Positions 35,591 to 44,703 of a stretch of 64,000 nucleotides of DNA are shown here, piece by piece. The DNA lies in the NCBI RefSeq assembly GCF_014191355.1, contig NZ_JACHWM010000002.1, positions 417,699 to 481,698 of the forward strand. Direction: 5' to 3'. Below the pieces are notes generated by a model. The model was not told where the DNA came from and did not search any database. It worked only from the letters and a program-made list of their open reading frames with translations. Source of the stretch: Methylobacterium sp. R2-1. GTDB lineage: Bacteria; Pseudomonadota; Alphaproteobacteria; Rhizobiales; Beijerinckiaceae. Position 1 is the first letter of the stretch; every line of letters starts with the position of its first letter. A program made the position numbers and the translations under genes.

Positions 35591-35783
35591 GGATCGTCTC
35601 CCGTCCGGTGCCGGAACCGGCTGTAAGGCGACGATCTTGAGGCCCGAGGGTTAAGGCGAGTTTTATCGCGGCGGCCAAGAAACAATTAACCAAACGATTG
35701 ACCGAACGATGAGCCCTCCGCACCCGAGGGCACGGAGGGCTTTCTTCTTCCCGAACGCGTTGCTGCGAGGACGGTTGCCGTCC

Positions 35784-37136
35784 TTACCGCGTCGACGGCA
35801 GGAGCAGGTCCGGCAGCCAGAGAGCGATGCCCGGCACCAGGCAGAGCAGGACGATCGCGATACCCATCAGGATCACGAAGGGCAGGGTGCCCCAGATGAT
35901 GTCCTTGAGTGGGATGTCGGGGGCGATGTTCTTGATGACGAAGATGTTGAGGCCCACCGGCGGGTGGATCAGGCCCATCTCCATGGTGATCGTCATCACC
36001 ACGCCGAACCAGACGAGGTCGAACCCGGCGTCCTTGAGCGGCGGCAGGATGATCGGCGCCGTCATCAGGATGATCGAGACCGGCGGCAGGAAGAAGCCGA
36101 GGACGATCACCAGCGACAGGATCGTGGCGAGCAGCAGCCAGGGCGAGAACTGCATCGCGACGATGGCCTGGGCTGCCGCTTGGCTGATGTGGAGGTAGCT
36201 CATCACGTAGGCGTAGAGGAGCGACATGCCGATGATCAGCATCAGCATGGTCGATTCCCGCAGCGTCGCCGTGAGGATCGGGTCGAGATCGCGGAAGCGC
36301 CAGACGCCGTAGATCACCGCGATCAAAGCGAGTGCCAGCAGGCCGCCGAGGCCGGCGGTCTCGGAGGGCGTGGCGTAGCCTCCGTAGAGCGCGACCATGA
36401 CGCCGGTGAGCAGCACAACGAAGGGCAGCACCCGCGGCAGCGTCGAGAAGCGCTCGCGCATGCTGTAGACGTCTTCCTTGAGGATCGGGTGCTGCGCGCC
36501 CGTCCGCTCGTAGGCCAGCTTGGCCGCCGCGAACTCGGAGCGGAAGCGGAACACCGACCAGCTGGCGAACAGCGCGACCAGAAGGAAGCCCGGCCCGATC
36601 CCGGCGAGGAACAGCCGGCCGAGCGACTGCTCCGCGGCGACCGCGTAGAGGATCATGGTGATCGAGGGCGGCAGCAGGATGCCGAGCGTCCCGCCCGCGG
36701 CGATGATTCCGGCGGCGAAGCCCGGCGAGTAGCCGCGCTTGCGCATCTCCGGGATGCCGGCCGAGCCGATCGCCGAGCAGGTGGCGGGCGAGGAGCCGGC
36801 CATCGCCGCGAACAGGGCACAGGCGAATACGTTGGCGATGCCGAGGCCCCCGGGAATCCGGTGCATCCAGGCATGCATCGCCGAGTAGAGATCCTGGCCG
36901 GCCTTGCTCCGGCCGATCGCCGCGCCCTTCAGGATGAAGAGCGGGATCGAGAGCAGGGTGATCGAGGCCATCTCCTCGTAGACGTTCTGCGCCACCGTAT
37001 CGAGCGAGGCGGCGGGCATGAACACGTACATGAAGGCCAGCGCCACGAAGCCGAGCGCGAAGGCGATGGGAATGCCTGAGAGCATCGCGCCGAGGGTCGC
37101 CCCGGCATAGAGGAAGCCGATCGCGGCGGTGCTCAT
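35784..37136 (-). CDS. dctM: TRAP transporter large permease (DctM type)
   Basis: This 450-residue inner membrane protein has about 12 hydrophobic segments. It is the transport subunit of a sodium-dependent TRAP carrier. Family blocks include GIPIAFALGFVAL, SIPLFILKGAAIG, GSSPATCSAIGSAGIPEM and GGTLGILLPPSITMILY. The start overlaps the small permease stop (ATGA). The substrate is unknown; C4-dicarboxylates or other carboxylates are usual for the family. It is the last gene of a three-gene operon dctP-dctQ-dctM. Confidence 0.92.
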   Translation of the reverse strand: MSTAAIGFLYAGATLGAMLSGIPIAFALGFVALAFMYVFMPAASLDTVAQNVYEEMASITLLSIPLFILKGAAIGRSKAGQDLYSAMHAWMHRIPGGLGIANVFACALFAAMAGSSPATCSAIGSAGIPEMRKRGYSPGFAAGIIAAGGTLGILLPPSITMILYAVAAEQSLGRLFLAGIGPGFLLVALFASWSVFRFRSEFAAAKLAYERTGAQHPILKEDVYSMRERFSTLPRVLPFVVLLTGVMVALYGGYATPSETAGLGGLLALALIAVIYGVWRFRDLDPILTATLRESTMLMLIIGMSLLYAYVMSYLHISQAAAQAIVAMQFSPWLLLATILSLVIVLGFFLPPVSIILMTAPIILPPLKDAGFDLVWFGVVMTITMEMGLIHPPVGLNIFVIKNIAPDIPLKDIIWGTLPFVILMGIAIVLLCLVPGIALWLPDLLLPSTR

Positions 37137-37870
37137 GCCTTGCCTCCCGTCGTCGTGATCGGCCGAACCTGTGCCGAAGTGGGTTTGGCCGTTTGCCCCG
37201 TCGTTTGCCCCATGGGATCAGGCCCTTCGGGTGCCAGATCCGGGCGGTCGTGCATGTCCCGGTTGATGTCCGCGCCCAACCCGATCTTCGGCTTGGCCCA
37301 GCCGGCGGCACGGGGGCCGTAGAGGACCGCTTCCGCGATCTGCAGGACGAACTGGAAGGCGAGCAGGCTCATGCCCGCCGCCATCAGCACGTAGGGGATC
37401 CAGAGCGGCGGCCCCCAGGTCGATTGCGAGATCTGTCCGTCTTCCCAGGCCTCGTGGAACAGGCTCCAGCTCTTCCAGGCGAAGAAGGTCACGAAGGCCA
37501 GCCCGACGATGTCGACGAAGATCAGCCGCACCCGGTTGACGCCCGGCGGCAGCAGGCCGGTCAGCGCCTCGATGGCGACGTGGCCGCGCTTGGCCTGGAC
37601 GCCCGCCGCCGACAGAAAGGTCGCGCCGACGATCAGGAACACGGCGGTCTCGTCCTGCCACTCGGTCGGCTCGTGGAAGACGTAGCGGGTCAGGACGGAG
37701 TAGCTAAGCACGAGGCAGGCGGCGACGAGGGCGAGCCCGCCGCAGACCAGAATGACGTGGTTGAGCTGGCGCGTGGTCCGGTCGATGACGCCGAGCAGGC
37801 CCGGAATCCGCGGCTCCTCGGGCTTCTTCGTCTCGGAGGCGGCCGAGGCCGCGTCGAAAGCGTGGCTCAT
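37133..37870 (-). CDS. dctQ: TRAP transporter small permease (DctQ type)
   Basis: This 245-residue membrane protein has four helices within about residues 35-195. The DctQ motif TRYVFHEPTEWQDETAVFL and GVQAKRGHVAIEAL are clear. The C-terminal 55 residues form an unusually long hydrophilic Pro/Thr/Gln-rich cytoplasmic tail. ATG 37870 overlaps the dctP stop by four bases and its own stop overlaps dctM the same way, so all three subunits are translationally coupled. The larger open frame upstream is a shadow of dctP. Confidence 0.9.
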   Translation of the reverse strand: MSHAFDAASAASETKKPEEPRIPGLLGVIDRTTRQLNHVILVCGGLALVAACLVLSYSVLTRYVFHEPTEWQDETAVFLIVGATFLSAAGVQAKRGHVAIEALTGLLPPGVNRVRLIFVDIVGLAFVTFFAWKSWSLFHEAWEDGQISQSTWGPPLWIPYVLMAAGMSLLAFQFVLQIAEAVLYGPRAAGWAKPKIGLGADINRDMHDRPDLAPEGPDPMGQTTGQTAKPTSAQVRPITTTGGKA

Positions 37871-38889
37871 CCGACCTTCTCCGCCAGCTTGAGGAGTTCG
37901 GCGCAGCTCGCGTTCTTGTTGGCGAAATCCTTCCAGGCGGTGTCGCGGGCGATGTCGCGCCACTTCCCCAGGGTCGGCTCGTCGAGCTGCACGACCTTGG
38001 CTCCGGCCTTGCCGAACACCTCCTCGACGCGGGTGTCGTCGGCCTTGGCGCCCTCCTGGCCGAAGCTCTCGAGCTCGGCGCCGACTGCCATGATCAGGTC
38101 CTGCTGGTCCTTGGGCAGGCCGGAGAACACGATCTTCGACATCATGATCGGCTCCAGCATGAACCAGTAGGAGCGCTCGCGACCCGAAGTCAGGGCCTTC
38201 GAGATCTCCTCCAGGCGGAACGAGATCAGGCTGGTGGAGGAGGTCAGAACCGCGTCGCAGGCGCCGGTCTGCATCGCGGCGTAGGATTCGTTCGAAGGCA
38301 GCGACAGCGTGGCGGCGCCGGCCTGCTTCATCATCAGGTCCATCTCGCGCGAGCCGCCGCGCACCTTCATCCCCTTGGCGTCGTCGGGCGTCAGCAGCGG
38401 GCGCTCGCGGCTCGCCACGCCGCCGGCCTGCCACACCCAGGAGACGAGGACGACGCCCTTGGCATCGAGGATCTCGGTGATCTTGCGGCCGACGGGCGCG
38501 TTTTTCCAGGCGAGCGCCTGGGCATAGGAGGGGACCAGCGCCGGCATCAGTCCGATGTTCAGCTCCGGCACCTCGCCGCCCGCGTAGGGCGAGGGATAGA
38601 GCGTCATGTCGAGTGCGCCCTTGCGGATCGCGCTGAACTGGGCGTTGGTCTTCATCAGTGAGGAGCCCGGATAGACCTGCACCTCCAGCGCGCCCTTCGA
38701 GCGTTCCTTGAGCGCCGCGGCGAACTTCCGGCACATCCGATCGCGGAAATCGCCCTCGTCGATCGATCCGCCGGGGAACTGGTGCGAGAGCTTCAGGGTC
38801 GTGGCGGCCTGGGCCGAGCCGGTGCCGAGCTTGAGCAGCGCGGGCGCGGCAAGTCCGGCCGCGAGGAGATGGCGGCGATTCAGAGTCAT
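37867..38889 (-). CDS. dctP: TRAP transporter substrate-binding protein (DctP family)
   Basis: This 340-residue periplasmic solute receptor has an N-terminal NRRHLLAAGLAAPALL signal carrying a twin-arginine pair, so Tat export is likely. The mature part shows DctP landmarks: LKLSHQFPGGS, GALEVQVYPGSSL and DDAKGMKVRGGSREMD, where the Arg normally pairs with the substrate carboxylate. ATG 38889 is placed at the signal start; the upstream frame extension has no ribosome site. It is divergent from a GntR-type regulator, with an inverted repeat in the shared intergenic region. Confidence 0.9.
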   Translation of the reverse strand: MTLNRRHLLAAGLAAPALLKLGTGSAQAATTLKLSHQFPGGSIDEGDFRDRMCRKFAAALKERSKGALEVQVYPGSSLMKTNAQFSAIRKGALDMTLYPSPYAGGEVPELNIGLMPALVPSYAQALAWKNAPVGRKITEILDAKGVVLVSWVWQAGGVASRERPLLTPDDAKGMKVRGGSREMDLMMKQAGAATLSLPSNESYAAMQTGACDAVLTSSTSLISFRLEEISKALTSGRERSYWFMLEPIMMSKIVFSGLPKDQQDLIMAVGAELESFGQEGAKADDTRVEEVFGKAGAKVVQLDEPTLGKWRDIARDTAWKDFANKNASCAELLKLAEKVG

Positions 38890-38985
38890 GGCGTTTCCTT
38901 CCGAATACCGCTTCCGCGGAATCCTGCCCGGCCCGTTGCTACGGGCTTTTTGCACTGCACAATATACGCGGCTGCGCAGCATTTA

Positions 38986-39009
38986 ATACAAGATCGCCCC
39001 ATCTTGCAT
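38986..39009. promoter_or_regulatory. Inverted-repeat operator between TRAP operon and GntR gene
   Basis: ATACAAGAT and ATCTTGCAT are separated by CGCCCC; the arms match at 8 of 9 positions. The right arm overlaps the -35 of the regulator promoter, as expected for an FCD/GntR repressor site controlling both directions. Confidence 0.6.
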
Positions 39010-39032
39010 ATTTTGTCAACGCTCGTGAATAT
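39004..39032 (+). promoter_or_regulatory. Sigma-70-type promoter of the GntR gene
   Basis: TTGCAT (39004-39009), a 17-bp spacer and GAATAT (39027-39032) precede the gene. The -10 overlaps an upstream in-frame ATG at 39031, which favours ATG 39052 as the true start. Confidence 0.5.
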
Positions 39033-39051
39033 GCATCGGCAGGAAACGCCG

Positions 39052-39723
39052 ATGACCCGACCGATGAACCAGACTCAGCGCCTCAGGCAGACGATCGAGG
39101 ATGAGATCGTCGGGGGGCGCCTCGCCCTCGGGGCGCGCCTGGACGAGACCCAACTCGCCGAGCGCTTCGGCGTCTCGCGCACGCCGATCCGCGAGGCGTT
39201 GCTGCAACTGGCAGCGACCGGGCTCGTCGAGACCAAGCCGCGCCGCGGCATGGTGGTGAGCGCCCCCGAGCCGGGTCATCTCCTCGAGATGTTCGAGACG
39301 ATGGCGGAGTTGGAGGCGGCCTGCGGCCGGCTCGCGGCGCGCCGCCTCACGCCGGAGCTCGAGGCGGAATTGACGAGCGCCCTCGCGGCCTGCGCCCGGG
39401 CCGCCGCGGCGGGCGATCCGGAAGCCTATTACGGCGAGAACTACGTCTTCCACACCGTGGTCTACCGTGCCTGCCGCAACGACTTCCTGTGTGGGCAGGC
39501 GCTGGCGCTGCACCGCCGTCTCTCACCCTACCGACGGCTGCAACTGCGCGCCCGCCATCGGGTGGCCCAATCGCTCGCCGAGCACGAGGCAGTCGTCGCC
39601 GCGATCCTGGCGGGGGACGGCGCCGCGGCGGCCGATCAACTTCGCCGCCACGTGCTGATCCAGGGCGACGGGTTTTCGGAACTGGTGGCGAACTTGCGGG
39701 CGCTGGACAACAGCGCGGCGTGA
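39052..39723 (+). CDS. GntR-family regulator, FCD subfamily
   Basis: This 223-residue DNA-binding regulator has a winged helix at residues 5-70 (LDETQLAERFGVSRTPIREALLQL) and an all-helical FCD effector domain at about 80-210. Metal/effector histidines are suggested by NYVFHTVVYRAC, LAEHEAVVAA and LRRHVLIQ. ATG 39052 has an AGGAA site at proper spacing and lies downstream of the predicted promoter; ATG 39031 is the alternative. It is divergent from the TRAP operon and likely represses it, with a carboxylate substrate as inducer (inference). Confidence 0.88.
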   Translation: MTRPMNQTQRLRQTIEDEIVGGRLALGARLDETQLAERFGVSRTPIREALLQLAATGLVETKPRRGMVVSAPEPGHLLEMFETMAELEAACGRLAARRLTPELEAELTSALAACARAAAAGDPEAYYGENYVFHTVVYRACRNDFLCGQALALHRRLSPYRRLQLRARHRVAQSLAEHEAVVAAILAGDGAAAADQLRRHVLIQGDGFSELVANLRALDNSAA

Positions 39724-39843
39724 CACGCCCGAGTGCCGGGGACGGTGCAGGGCGGTCCGTCGCAATCGGTGCCGCCCCTGCTCTGGCAGGGCCGGCGCGG
39801 AGACCGTAAACTCAAGCCTCACGGTCCGCGTAAAGGTTCCCTG

Positions 39844-41316
39844 TTGTTCCGCCGCCCCATTCCAGGTGCCCTTCCCGTCGCGTTGGCCCTGGCGACCCTG
39901 GCCGGATCGCCGCCCCTGGCGCAGCCCACCGGTCGGCCGGTCTACGAGGGCGCGGGCGGCGATCCGCGCATTTCGGTATCCCAGCCGGAATCGACGAGCC
40001 AGGCGTCGGGCGGCTACGTGCGCTCGATCGAGCCCTCGCTCGGACCCTTGGGCGATCCGCTCGGCCTGCGACCGCTGCTGAAGGAGCGCGGCATCGAGTA
40101 CAGCCTCACCTACATCGCCGAGACGCTGGGTAATCCCGTCGGCGGCCTCCGTCAGGGGGCGATCGTCGAGGATCGGCTGAACCTGCGGCTCAACCTCGAC
40201 CTGCATCGGCTCGCCGGCTGGGATGGCGCCACGATCCACGCCAACGCCTACTTCATCCACGGCACCGGCCTGTCGCGCTACGATGTCGGCAACCTGCTCG
40301 TGGCGAGTGTGATCGAGGCGTTGCCCGCCTCCCGCCTCTACGTGCTGTGGCTCGACCAGCAGCTCTTCGATGGCAAGTTCGGCATCAGGGTCGGCCAGCA
40401 GGCGGCCGACACCGAGTTCTTCGTCAGTCAGACCGCGACCCTGTTCGTGAACTCGACCTTCGGCTGGCCGGCGATCACCGGACTCGACCTGCCGAGCGGC
40501 GGCCCGGCCTACCCGCTCGCGACGCCCGCGATCCGTGCCAAATACGTGCCGGGCAACGGGTTCTCGCTGCAGACCGGGCTCTACGACGGCGATCCGGCCG
40601 GCGCCAACCGCCCCGGCGACGACCCGGAGGCACAGCGCCTCGACCGCACCGGCACCAACTTCCGGACACGCGACCCCGCCCTCGTCGTGGCGGAGGCGAC
40701 CTACGCCTTCAACACCGAGAAAGATGCGACGTGCCTTCCCGGCGACATCACCCTCGGGGGCTGGCAGCATTTCGGCCGCTTCGAGTCCTTGCGCTTCGAC
40801 CAGACCGGTCTGCCGCTCGCCGATCCGAACGCGACGGGCGTCGGCCGCCGCTTGCGCGGTAATGCCGGAATCTACGCGATCTACGATCAGACCCTCTACC
40901 GGGAACCCGACAAGGACGACGAGGGTCTCGGCTTCTTCGTACGTGCCGCATGGTCGCCGACCCGATCCAGCCTCGTCTCCACCTATCTCGATACCGGACT
41001 GGCCTATAAGGGCCTTTTCGAGGGCCGCGACGACGACACCGTCGGCCTCAGCCTCGCGCATGCCCGCCTCTCTGACGACGCGCGCCGGTCTGACATCGAC
41101 ACCATCGTCCTGACCGGCACGCCGATGCCGCGGCGGCGAGCCGAGACGGTGATCGAGGCGACCTATCAGGCGGTGGTGGTGCCGGGCTTCACGGTCCAAC
41201 CCGATGCACAACTGATCCTGCATCCCGGCGGCGGCATCGCCAACCCGCGCGATCCGGAGGGCCGCCGCGTGCGCAACGCCGCGGTGCTGGGGGTGCGTGC
41301 CACGGTTCAGTATTGA
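39844..41316 (+). CDS. OprB-type carbohydrate-selective porin
   Basis: This 490-residue outer membrane beta-barrel follows a signal peptide (IPGALPVALALATLAGSPPLAQ). OprB-family features include GIEYSLTYIAETLGNPVGG, IVEDRLNLRLNLDL, GQQAADTEFFVSQTATLFVNSTFGWP and a C-terminal strand ending in the aromatic-rich VLGVRATVQY. TTG 39844 is chosen as it gives a compact signal peptide; GTG 39733 would prepend 37 basic residues. Many relatives pass quinoprotein substrates or sugars. It lies 120 bp after the regulator on the same strand and converges with the TonB receptor. Confidence 0.85.
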   Translation: MFRRPIPGALPVALALATLAGSPPLAQPTGRPVYEGAGGDPRISVSQPESTSQASGGYVRSIEPSLGPLGDPLGLRPLLKERGIEYSLTYIAETLGNPVGGLRQGAIVEDRLNLRLNLDLHRLAGWDGATIHANAYFIHGTGLSRYDVGNLLVASVIEALPASRLYVLWLDQQLFDGKFGIRVGQQAADTEFFVSQTATLFVNSTFGWPAITGLDLPSGGPAYPLATPAIRAKYVPGNGFSLQTGLYDGDPAGANRPGDDPEAQRLDRTGTNFRTRDPALVVAEATYAFNTEKDATCLPGDITLGGWQHFGRFESLRFDQTGLPLADPNATGVGRRLRGNAGIYAIYDQTLYREPDKDDEGLGFFVRAAWSPTRSSLVSTYLDTGLAYKGLFEGRDDDTVGLSLAHARLSDDARRSDIDTIVLTGTPMPRRRAETVIEATYQAVVVPGFTVQPDAQLILHPGGGIANPRDPEGRRVRNAAVLGVRATVQY

Positions 41317-41350
41317 GGCGGGCGCGGCCGGTTTCAGGCTGGCCGAACCC

Positions 41351-43498
41351 TCAGAACGAAGCGCGCACGCCCCCGAACACGCTACGGCCGTTGCCCGGAA
41401 AAAATGCCGCCGGTCCGCCCGCGACCGTCGCGGCGTTGGTCACCACCGCGATGTCGGAGACGTAGCGTTCGTCCGTCAGGTTGCGGGCATCCACGAACAG
41501 CGAGACGCCGTTGACGAAGTCGATGCCGGTCTGCAGGCCGAGCAGGGCGTAACCGGGCACCTTGAGGGTGTTGGCGTGATCGGCGAAGGCGCCCTGCGGC
41601 ACCCAGTCAAGAGCGGGGGCGAGGTAGAAGCCGCTCGGATGCCGGTAGCCGAGCACCGTGCGCAGCACATCGACCGGCACGCCGGCGATGCGGTTGTTGC
41701 CGAAGACCGGGTCGCCGACGAAGCGGAAGTCGTTGTGGGTCCAGACCTGCGTCACGCTGAGCCGATCGCCGACGCCGGTGAGGTCGGTGGCGAGATCGAG
41801 AGTCACGGCGGCCTCGATGCCCTGGTGGCGGGTGCGCGAGGCGTTGAAGGTCGCCGCCGGGATGTTCAGGCCGGGATTGGGCGTGAAGTTGATCAGCGCA
41901 TCGCGGATTTCCGCCCGGTAGAGCGTCACGTCCCAGGCGAGGCGGTCGATCCGGCCGCGCGAGCCGGCCTCGTAGGTCCAGGCGCGCTGGGCCGCGAGCG
42001 GCACGAAGGTGGTGCGCAGCAGGTTCGTCTGCGCGAGGTCGGAGAAGTCCGGCACGTCGCGCGAGCGGGTGACGTCGGCAAACACCTGGATCTCCGGCAG
42101 CGGCTGCCACAGGAGGCCGAGTTTCGGGTTGATGCCCTCGTAGGTGACGGTGGCGAAGCGGGCGGTGGGGTTCGCCGGCAGGCCCCCCTTGTCGCTGTAG
42201 GTACGGTTCGACGAGAACAGCTTGGCGCCCGTCATCAGCGCCACGTCCGGCAGGAACCAGAACCGGTTCTCGGCATAGGCCTCGTAGTTCGAGGCACTCT
42301 GGCGCGCGTTGAGCGTCTGGGCGCCGCGCAGGCCCGCGACGTTCACGAATTGCCGGGCGTCGTTGATGCCGGCAAACGCCCGCAGGCCGAGGATCAGGTC
42401 GTTGCGGTAGCCGCCGAGATCGAACGTGCCGGCCCAGCGCGGCGCGACGCCGTAGGTCCAGCCGTCCTGGTCGATCACCTGGAAGATCGGGTGATAGAGG
42501 TTCTTGTGAATCGCCCAGGAATCGATGTCGAGGCGCCCGACCTCCAGCTCGAACGACGTGCGGTTGGCGATGCGCTCCGTCGTCACCTTTCGTGACTGGT
42601 TGCCGCTGATCGCCGCCGGATTGGCGATGCGGGGATTGTTCAGCGCGTCGAACAGCGAGAGCGAGCCGGGCAGCTTCTGGTCGGTGTCGTAGAAGCCGAG
42701 GGTGAACCGCGTCTCGACGCCGGGCGCGAGCCGGTAGCCGAAATTGGCGTTCACGTTGCGCGTGCGCTGGGTCTCGTGATCGCGGAAGCCATCGGAATTG
42801 GTCGCCGTCCCCGAAATCAGAAAATCGGCCGGGCCGGAGATCCGCGAGACCTGAAAGTGCTCGCGGACCGTGTTGAAGCTGCCGCCGTCGATCCGAACGA
42901 TGTTCGGCGCCAGCGCCGTGTAGGCGGTCGGCGTCACGAAGTTCACCGCGCCGCCGAGCGTCGTCGTGCCGAAGGTCAGCGCGTTGCCGCCCTTGTAGAC
43001 CTCGACCGAGCGCAGGGAGAGCGGATCGATCTGGTAGAAATCGCCGCTGCCGTCGGCGAGGTTGAGCGGAATGCCGTCCTGCAACAGCTCGATGCCGCGG
43101 ACATGGAAGCCGCGGGCGATGCCGGAGCCGCGGATCGAGAGGCGCATCTCCTGGCCGTAGCGCTCCTGCACGAACACGCCGGGCACGTCTTTCAACACGT
43201 CGCGCACGGTGTTGGCGTAGCGGTTCTGGAACGTCGTGGCGTCCACGAAGGCGACCGAGCCGACGGTGGCGTTCACCGCCGCCCGCTGCGCGGCCACGCT
43301 CGGCACGGTGAGAGAGCCGGCCGTCTCGCTCGGGCCCGAGGGGCGGCCGGTGCCGGAGACGCTGATCTCAGAGAGGGTGGTCGCGCTCTCCGGCGAGGCG
43401 AGGGGCTCTGCAAGGGCCGGGGCGGCGAGGCCGAGGCCGGCTGCGAGCAGCGTCGATGACAGGGCGGCACGCGGCACGGCCCATAGACGGAAAGGCAT
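41351..43498 (-). CDS. TonB-dependent outer membrane receptor
   Basis: This 715-residue receptor has a signal peptide (STLLAAGLGLAAPALA) and a possible TonB box near TTLSEISVSG. A plug domain spans about residues 65-190 (NTVRDVLKDVPGVFVQ, LSIRGSGIARG, GGAVNFVTP). A 22-strand barrel ends NGRSVFGGVRASF with the C-terminal Phe. It is the last gene of a minus-strand run of copper-handling genes, 42 bp after a DUF2946 gene. That context suggests copper or a copper-complex ligand, though siderophore receptors have the same architecture and no ligand residues can be read off. Confidence 0.9.
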   Translation of the reverse strand: MPFRLWAVPRAALSSTLLAAGLGLAAPALAEPLASPESATTLSEISVSGTGRPSGPSETAGSLTVPSVAAQRAAVNATVGSVAFVDATTFQNRYANTVRDVLKDVPGVFVQERYGQEMRLSIRGSGIARGFHVRGIELLQDGIPLNLADGSGDFYQIDPLSLRSVEVYKGGNALTFGTTTLGGAVNFVTPTAYTALAPNIVRIDGGSFNTVREHFQVSRISGPADFLISGTATNSDGFRDHETQRTRNVNANFGYRLAPGVETRFTLGFYDTDQKLPGSLSLFDALNNPRIANPAAISGNQSRKVTTERIANRTSFELEVGRLDIDSWAIHKNLYHPIFQVIDQDGWTYGVAPRWAGTFDLGGYRNDLILGLRAFAGINDARQFVNVAGLRGAQTLNARQSASNYEAYAENRFWFLPDVALMTGAKLFSSNRTYSDKGGLPANPTARFATVTYEGINPKLGLLWQPLPEIQVFADVTRSRDVPDFSDLAQTNLLRTTFVPLAAQRAWTYEAGSRGRIDRLAWDVTLYRAEIRDALINFTPNPGLNIPAATFNASRTRHQGIEAAVTLDLATDLTGVGDRLSVTQVWTHNDFRFVGDPVFGNNRIAGVPVDVLRTVLGYRHPSGFYLAPALDWVPQGAFADHANTLKVPGYALLGLQTGIDFVNGVSLFVDARNLTDERYVSDIAVVTNAATVAGGPAAFFPGNGRSVFGGVRASF

Positions 43499-43540
43499 GA
43501 GGAAACGTCCGTTGTCTGAAGGATCGGGAGAGGCGATCGA

Positions 43541-43918
43541 TCAAACGACGGGCGGCGCGCGCGGGCTCGGGCGCACTCCGGGCAGCGCGCGGGGCAGGGC
43601 CAGGATCTCAGGCCGCCCCACGACCGGGGCGATCCGCTCCGGCGGCCAGGCGACGATGGCGTGACAGGGCTCCGGGACGTCGAGGCTCGGCAGGGCGTGC
43701 GCGGCCTGGCAGCAGGGCAGGTGCGCCGGATGCGGCTTTTCGGGGCCGTCGGCCTCCCCGGCATCGGGGGCGCAAAGGATGTGGACGAGGCCGCCGTCGG
43801 GGCCGACGGTTCCGGCGAGCGCGGCCGCGCCGAGGACGACCTGCAGGGCGAGCGCGTAGAGCGCGGCCACGGCGATGACCGCGCGGCACACGGACCATCC
43901 CGGCAGGCGCCCTCGCAT
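43541..43918 (-). CDS. DUF2946-like small membrane protein (second copy)
   Basis: This 125-residue protein has an N-terminal membrane helix (AVIAVAALYALALQVVLGAAALAG). Cys/His-rich segments follow (LVHILCAP and HPAHLPCCQAAHA), then a Pro/Arg-rich tail ending SPRAPPVV. The pattern resembles DUF2946 proteins found with copper genes. It resembles the product at 46429-46848 in helix (AVAALYAL), CC motif and tail, so the two are paralogs within one cluster. The Cys/His residues could bind copper; this is inferred. Confidence 0.65.
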   Translation of the reverse strand: MRGRLPGWSVCRAVIAVAALYALALQVVLGAAALAGTVGPDGGLVHILCAPDAGEADGPEKPHPAHLPCCQAAHALPSLDVPEPCHAIVAWPPERIAPVVGRPEILALPRALPGVRPSPRAPPVV

Positions 43919-44037
43919 GGCCGCCAGCTACGGCCAAGGTTGCGCTGACGTCAATGGAAGCGGAATCAGGACAGACCGGTTTTCCGCCCCTGGCCGGACG
44001 GAGGATGGGTGCCGTGCCGTCACAGGGTCCGAGAGGC

Positions 44038-44703
44038 TCAGGTGTTGCGGCCGTCGGCGACCAGTTTGTGCAGTTGTTTCAGGGCGAGCGCGTGCCCGGC
44101 ATTCAAGTCGAGCGGTCCGGCGAAGCCGCCATTGCGGTCCATCATGTAGACCATCAGCGTGTGTTCCAGGGTGTAGTCGCCGCCGGGCAGCGGCACCCGC
44201 TTCACGAAGGCGCGATAGTCGCGGGTCACCCCCTCGATCTGCTGCGGCGTGCCGGTCAACCCGGTGATCCGGTCGGTGAACGAGGCCATGTACTCGCGCA
44301 TCACGCCTTGCGTGTCCCGCTCGGGATCGAGGGTGATGTAGTAGGCCTGGAGGTCGCCGCCTTCAGCCGCGAATTCATCGAGCAGGGTGCCGAGATCGGC
44401 CAGCGTCGTCGGGCAGACGTTCGGGCACTGGGTGAAGCCGAAGAAGACGAGGAAGGGCTTGCCCTTCAGCGCCTGCGAATCGACGGTGCCGCCCTTCGAT
44501 GACTCGAGCCGGAACGGACCGCCGACCACCGACAGGGTGGAGGGCCTGTCCCTCCGCGGCAGATAGGCGATCGTCGCCGCCACGATCCCGACGAGGGCCA
44601 GCGCGAAGGCCATCAGGATCAGCGTGCTCCCCCGCCGGGAGGCGGGGGTGAGGGGGTGGGGCTCAGATCGGGTCTCGGGTCCGGGCTCAGTGGCCATGGT
44701 CAT
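44038..44703 (-). CDS. SCO1/SenC copper chaperone for cytochrome oxidase
   Basis: This 221-residue protein is anchored by one membrane helix (about residues 27-47, LILMAFALALVGIVAATIAYL) and has a periplasmic thioredoxin fold. The copper ligands are present: CPNVC in GFTQCPNVCPTT, and the distal His in YTLEHTLMVYMMD. SCO proteins deliver copper to the CuA site of cytochrome oxidase, often using PCuAC as donor. The PCuAC gene immediately upstream overlaps this start by 17 bp, which supports a shared pathway. Confidence 0.93.
   Translation of the reverse strand: MTMATEPGPETRSEPHPLTPASRRGSTLILMAFALALVGIVAATIAYLPRRDRPSTLSVVGGPFRLESSKGGTVDSQALKGKPFLVFFGFTQCPNVCPTTLADLGTLLDEFAAEGGDLQAYYITLDPERDTQGVMREYMASFTDRITGLTGTPQQIEGVTRDYRAFVKRVPLPGGDYTLEHTLMVYMMDRNGGFAGPLDLNAGHALALKQLHKLVADGRNT

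Noticed and set aside
35600..35640. GGAAC element considered as an EcfG promoter for the NepR-like gene
   Set aside because: It lies on the opposite strand, pointing away from the gene, and lacks a GTT-type -10.
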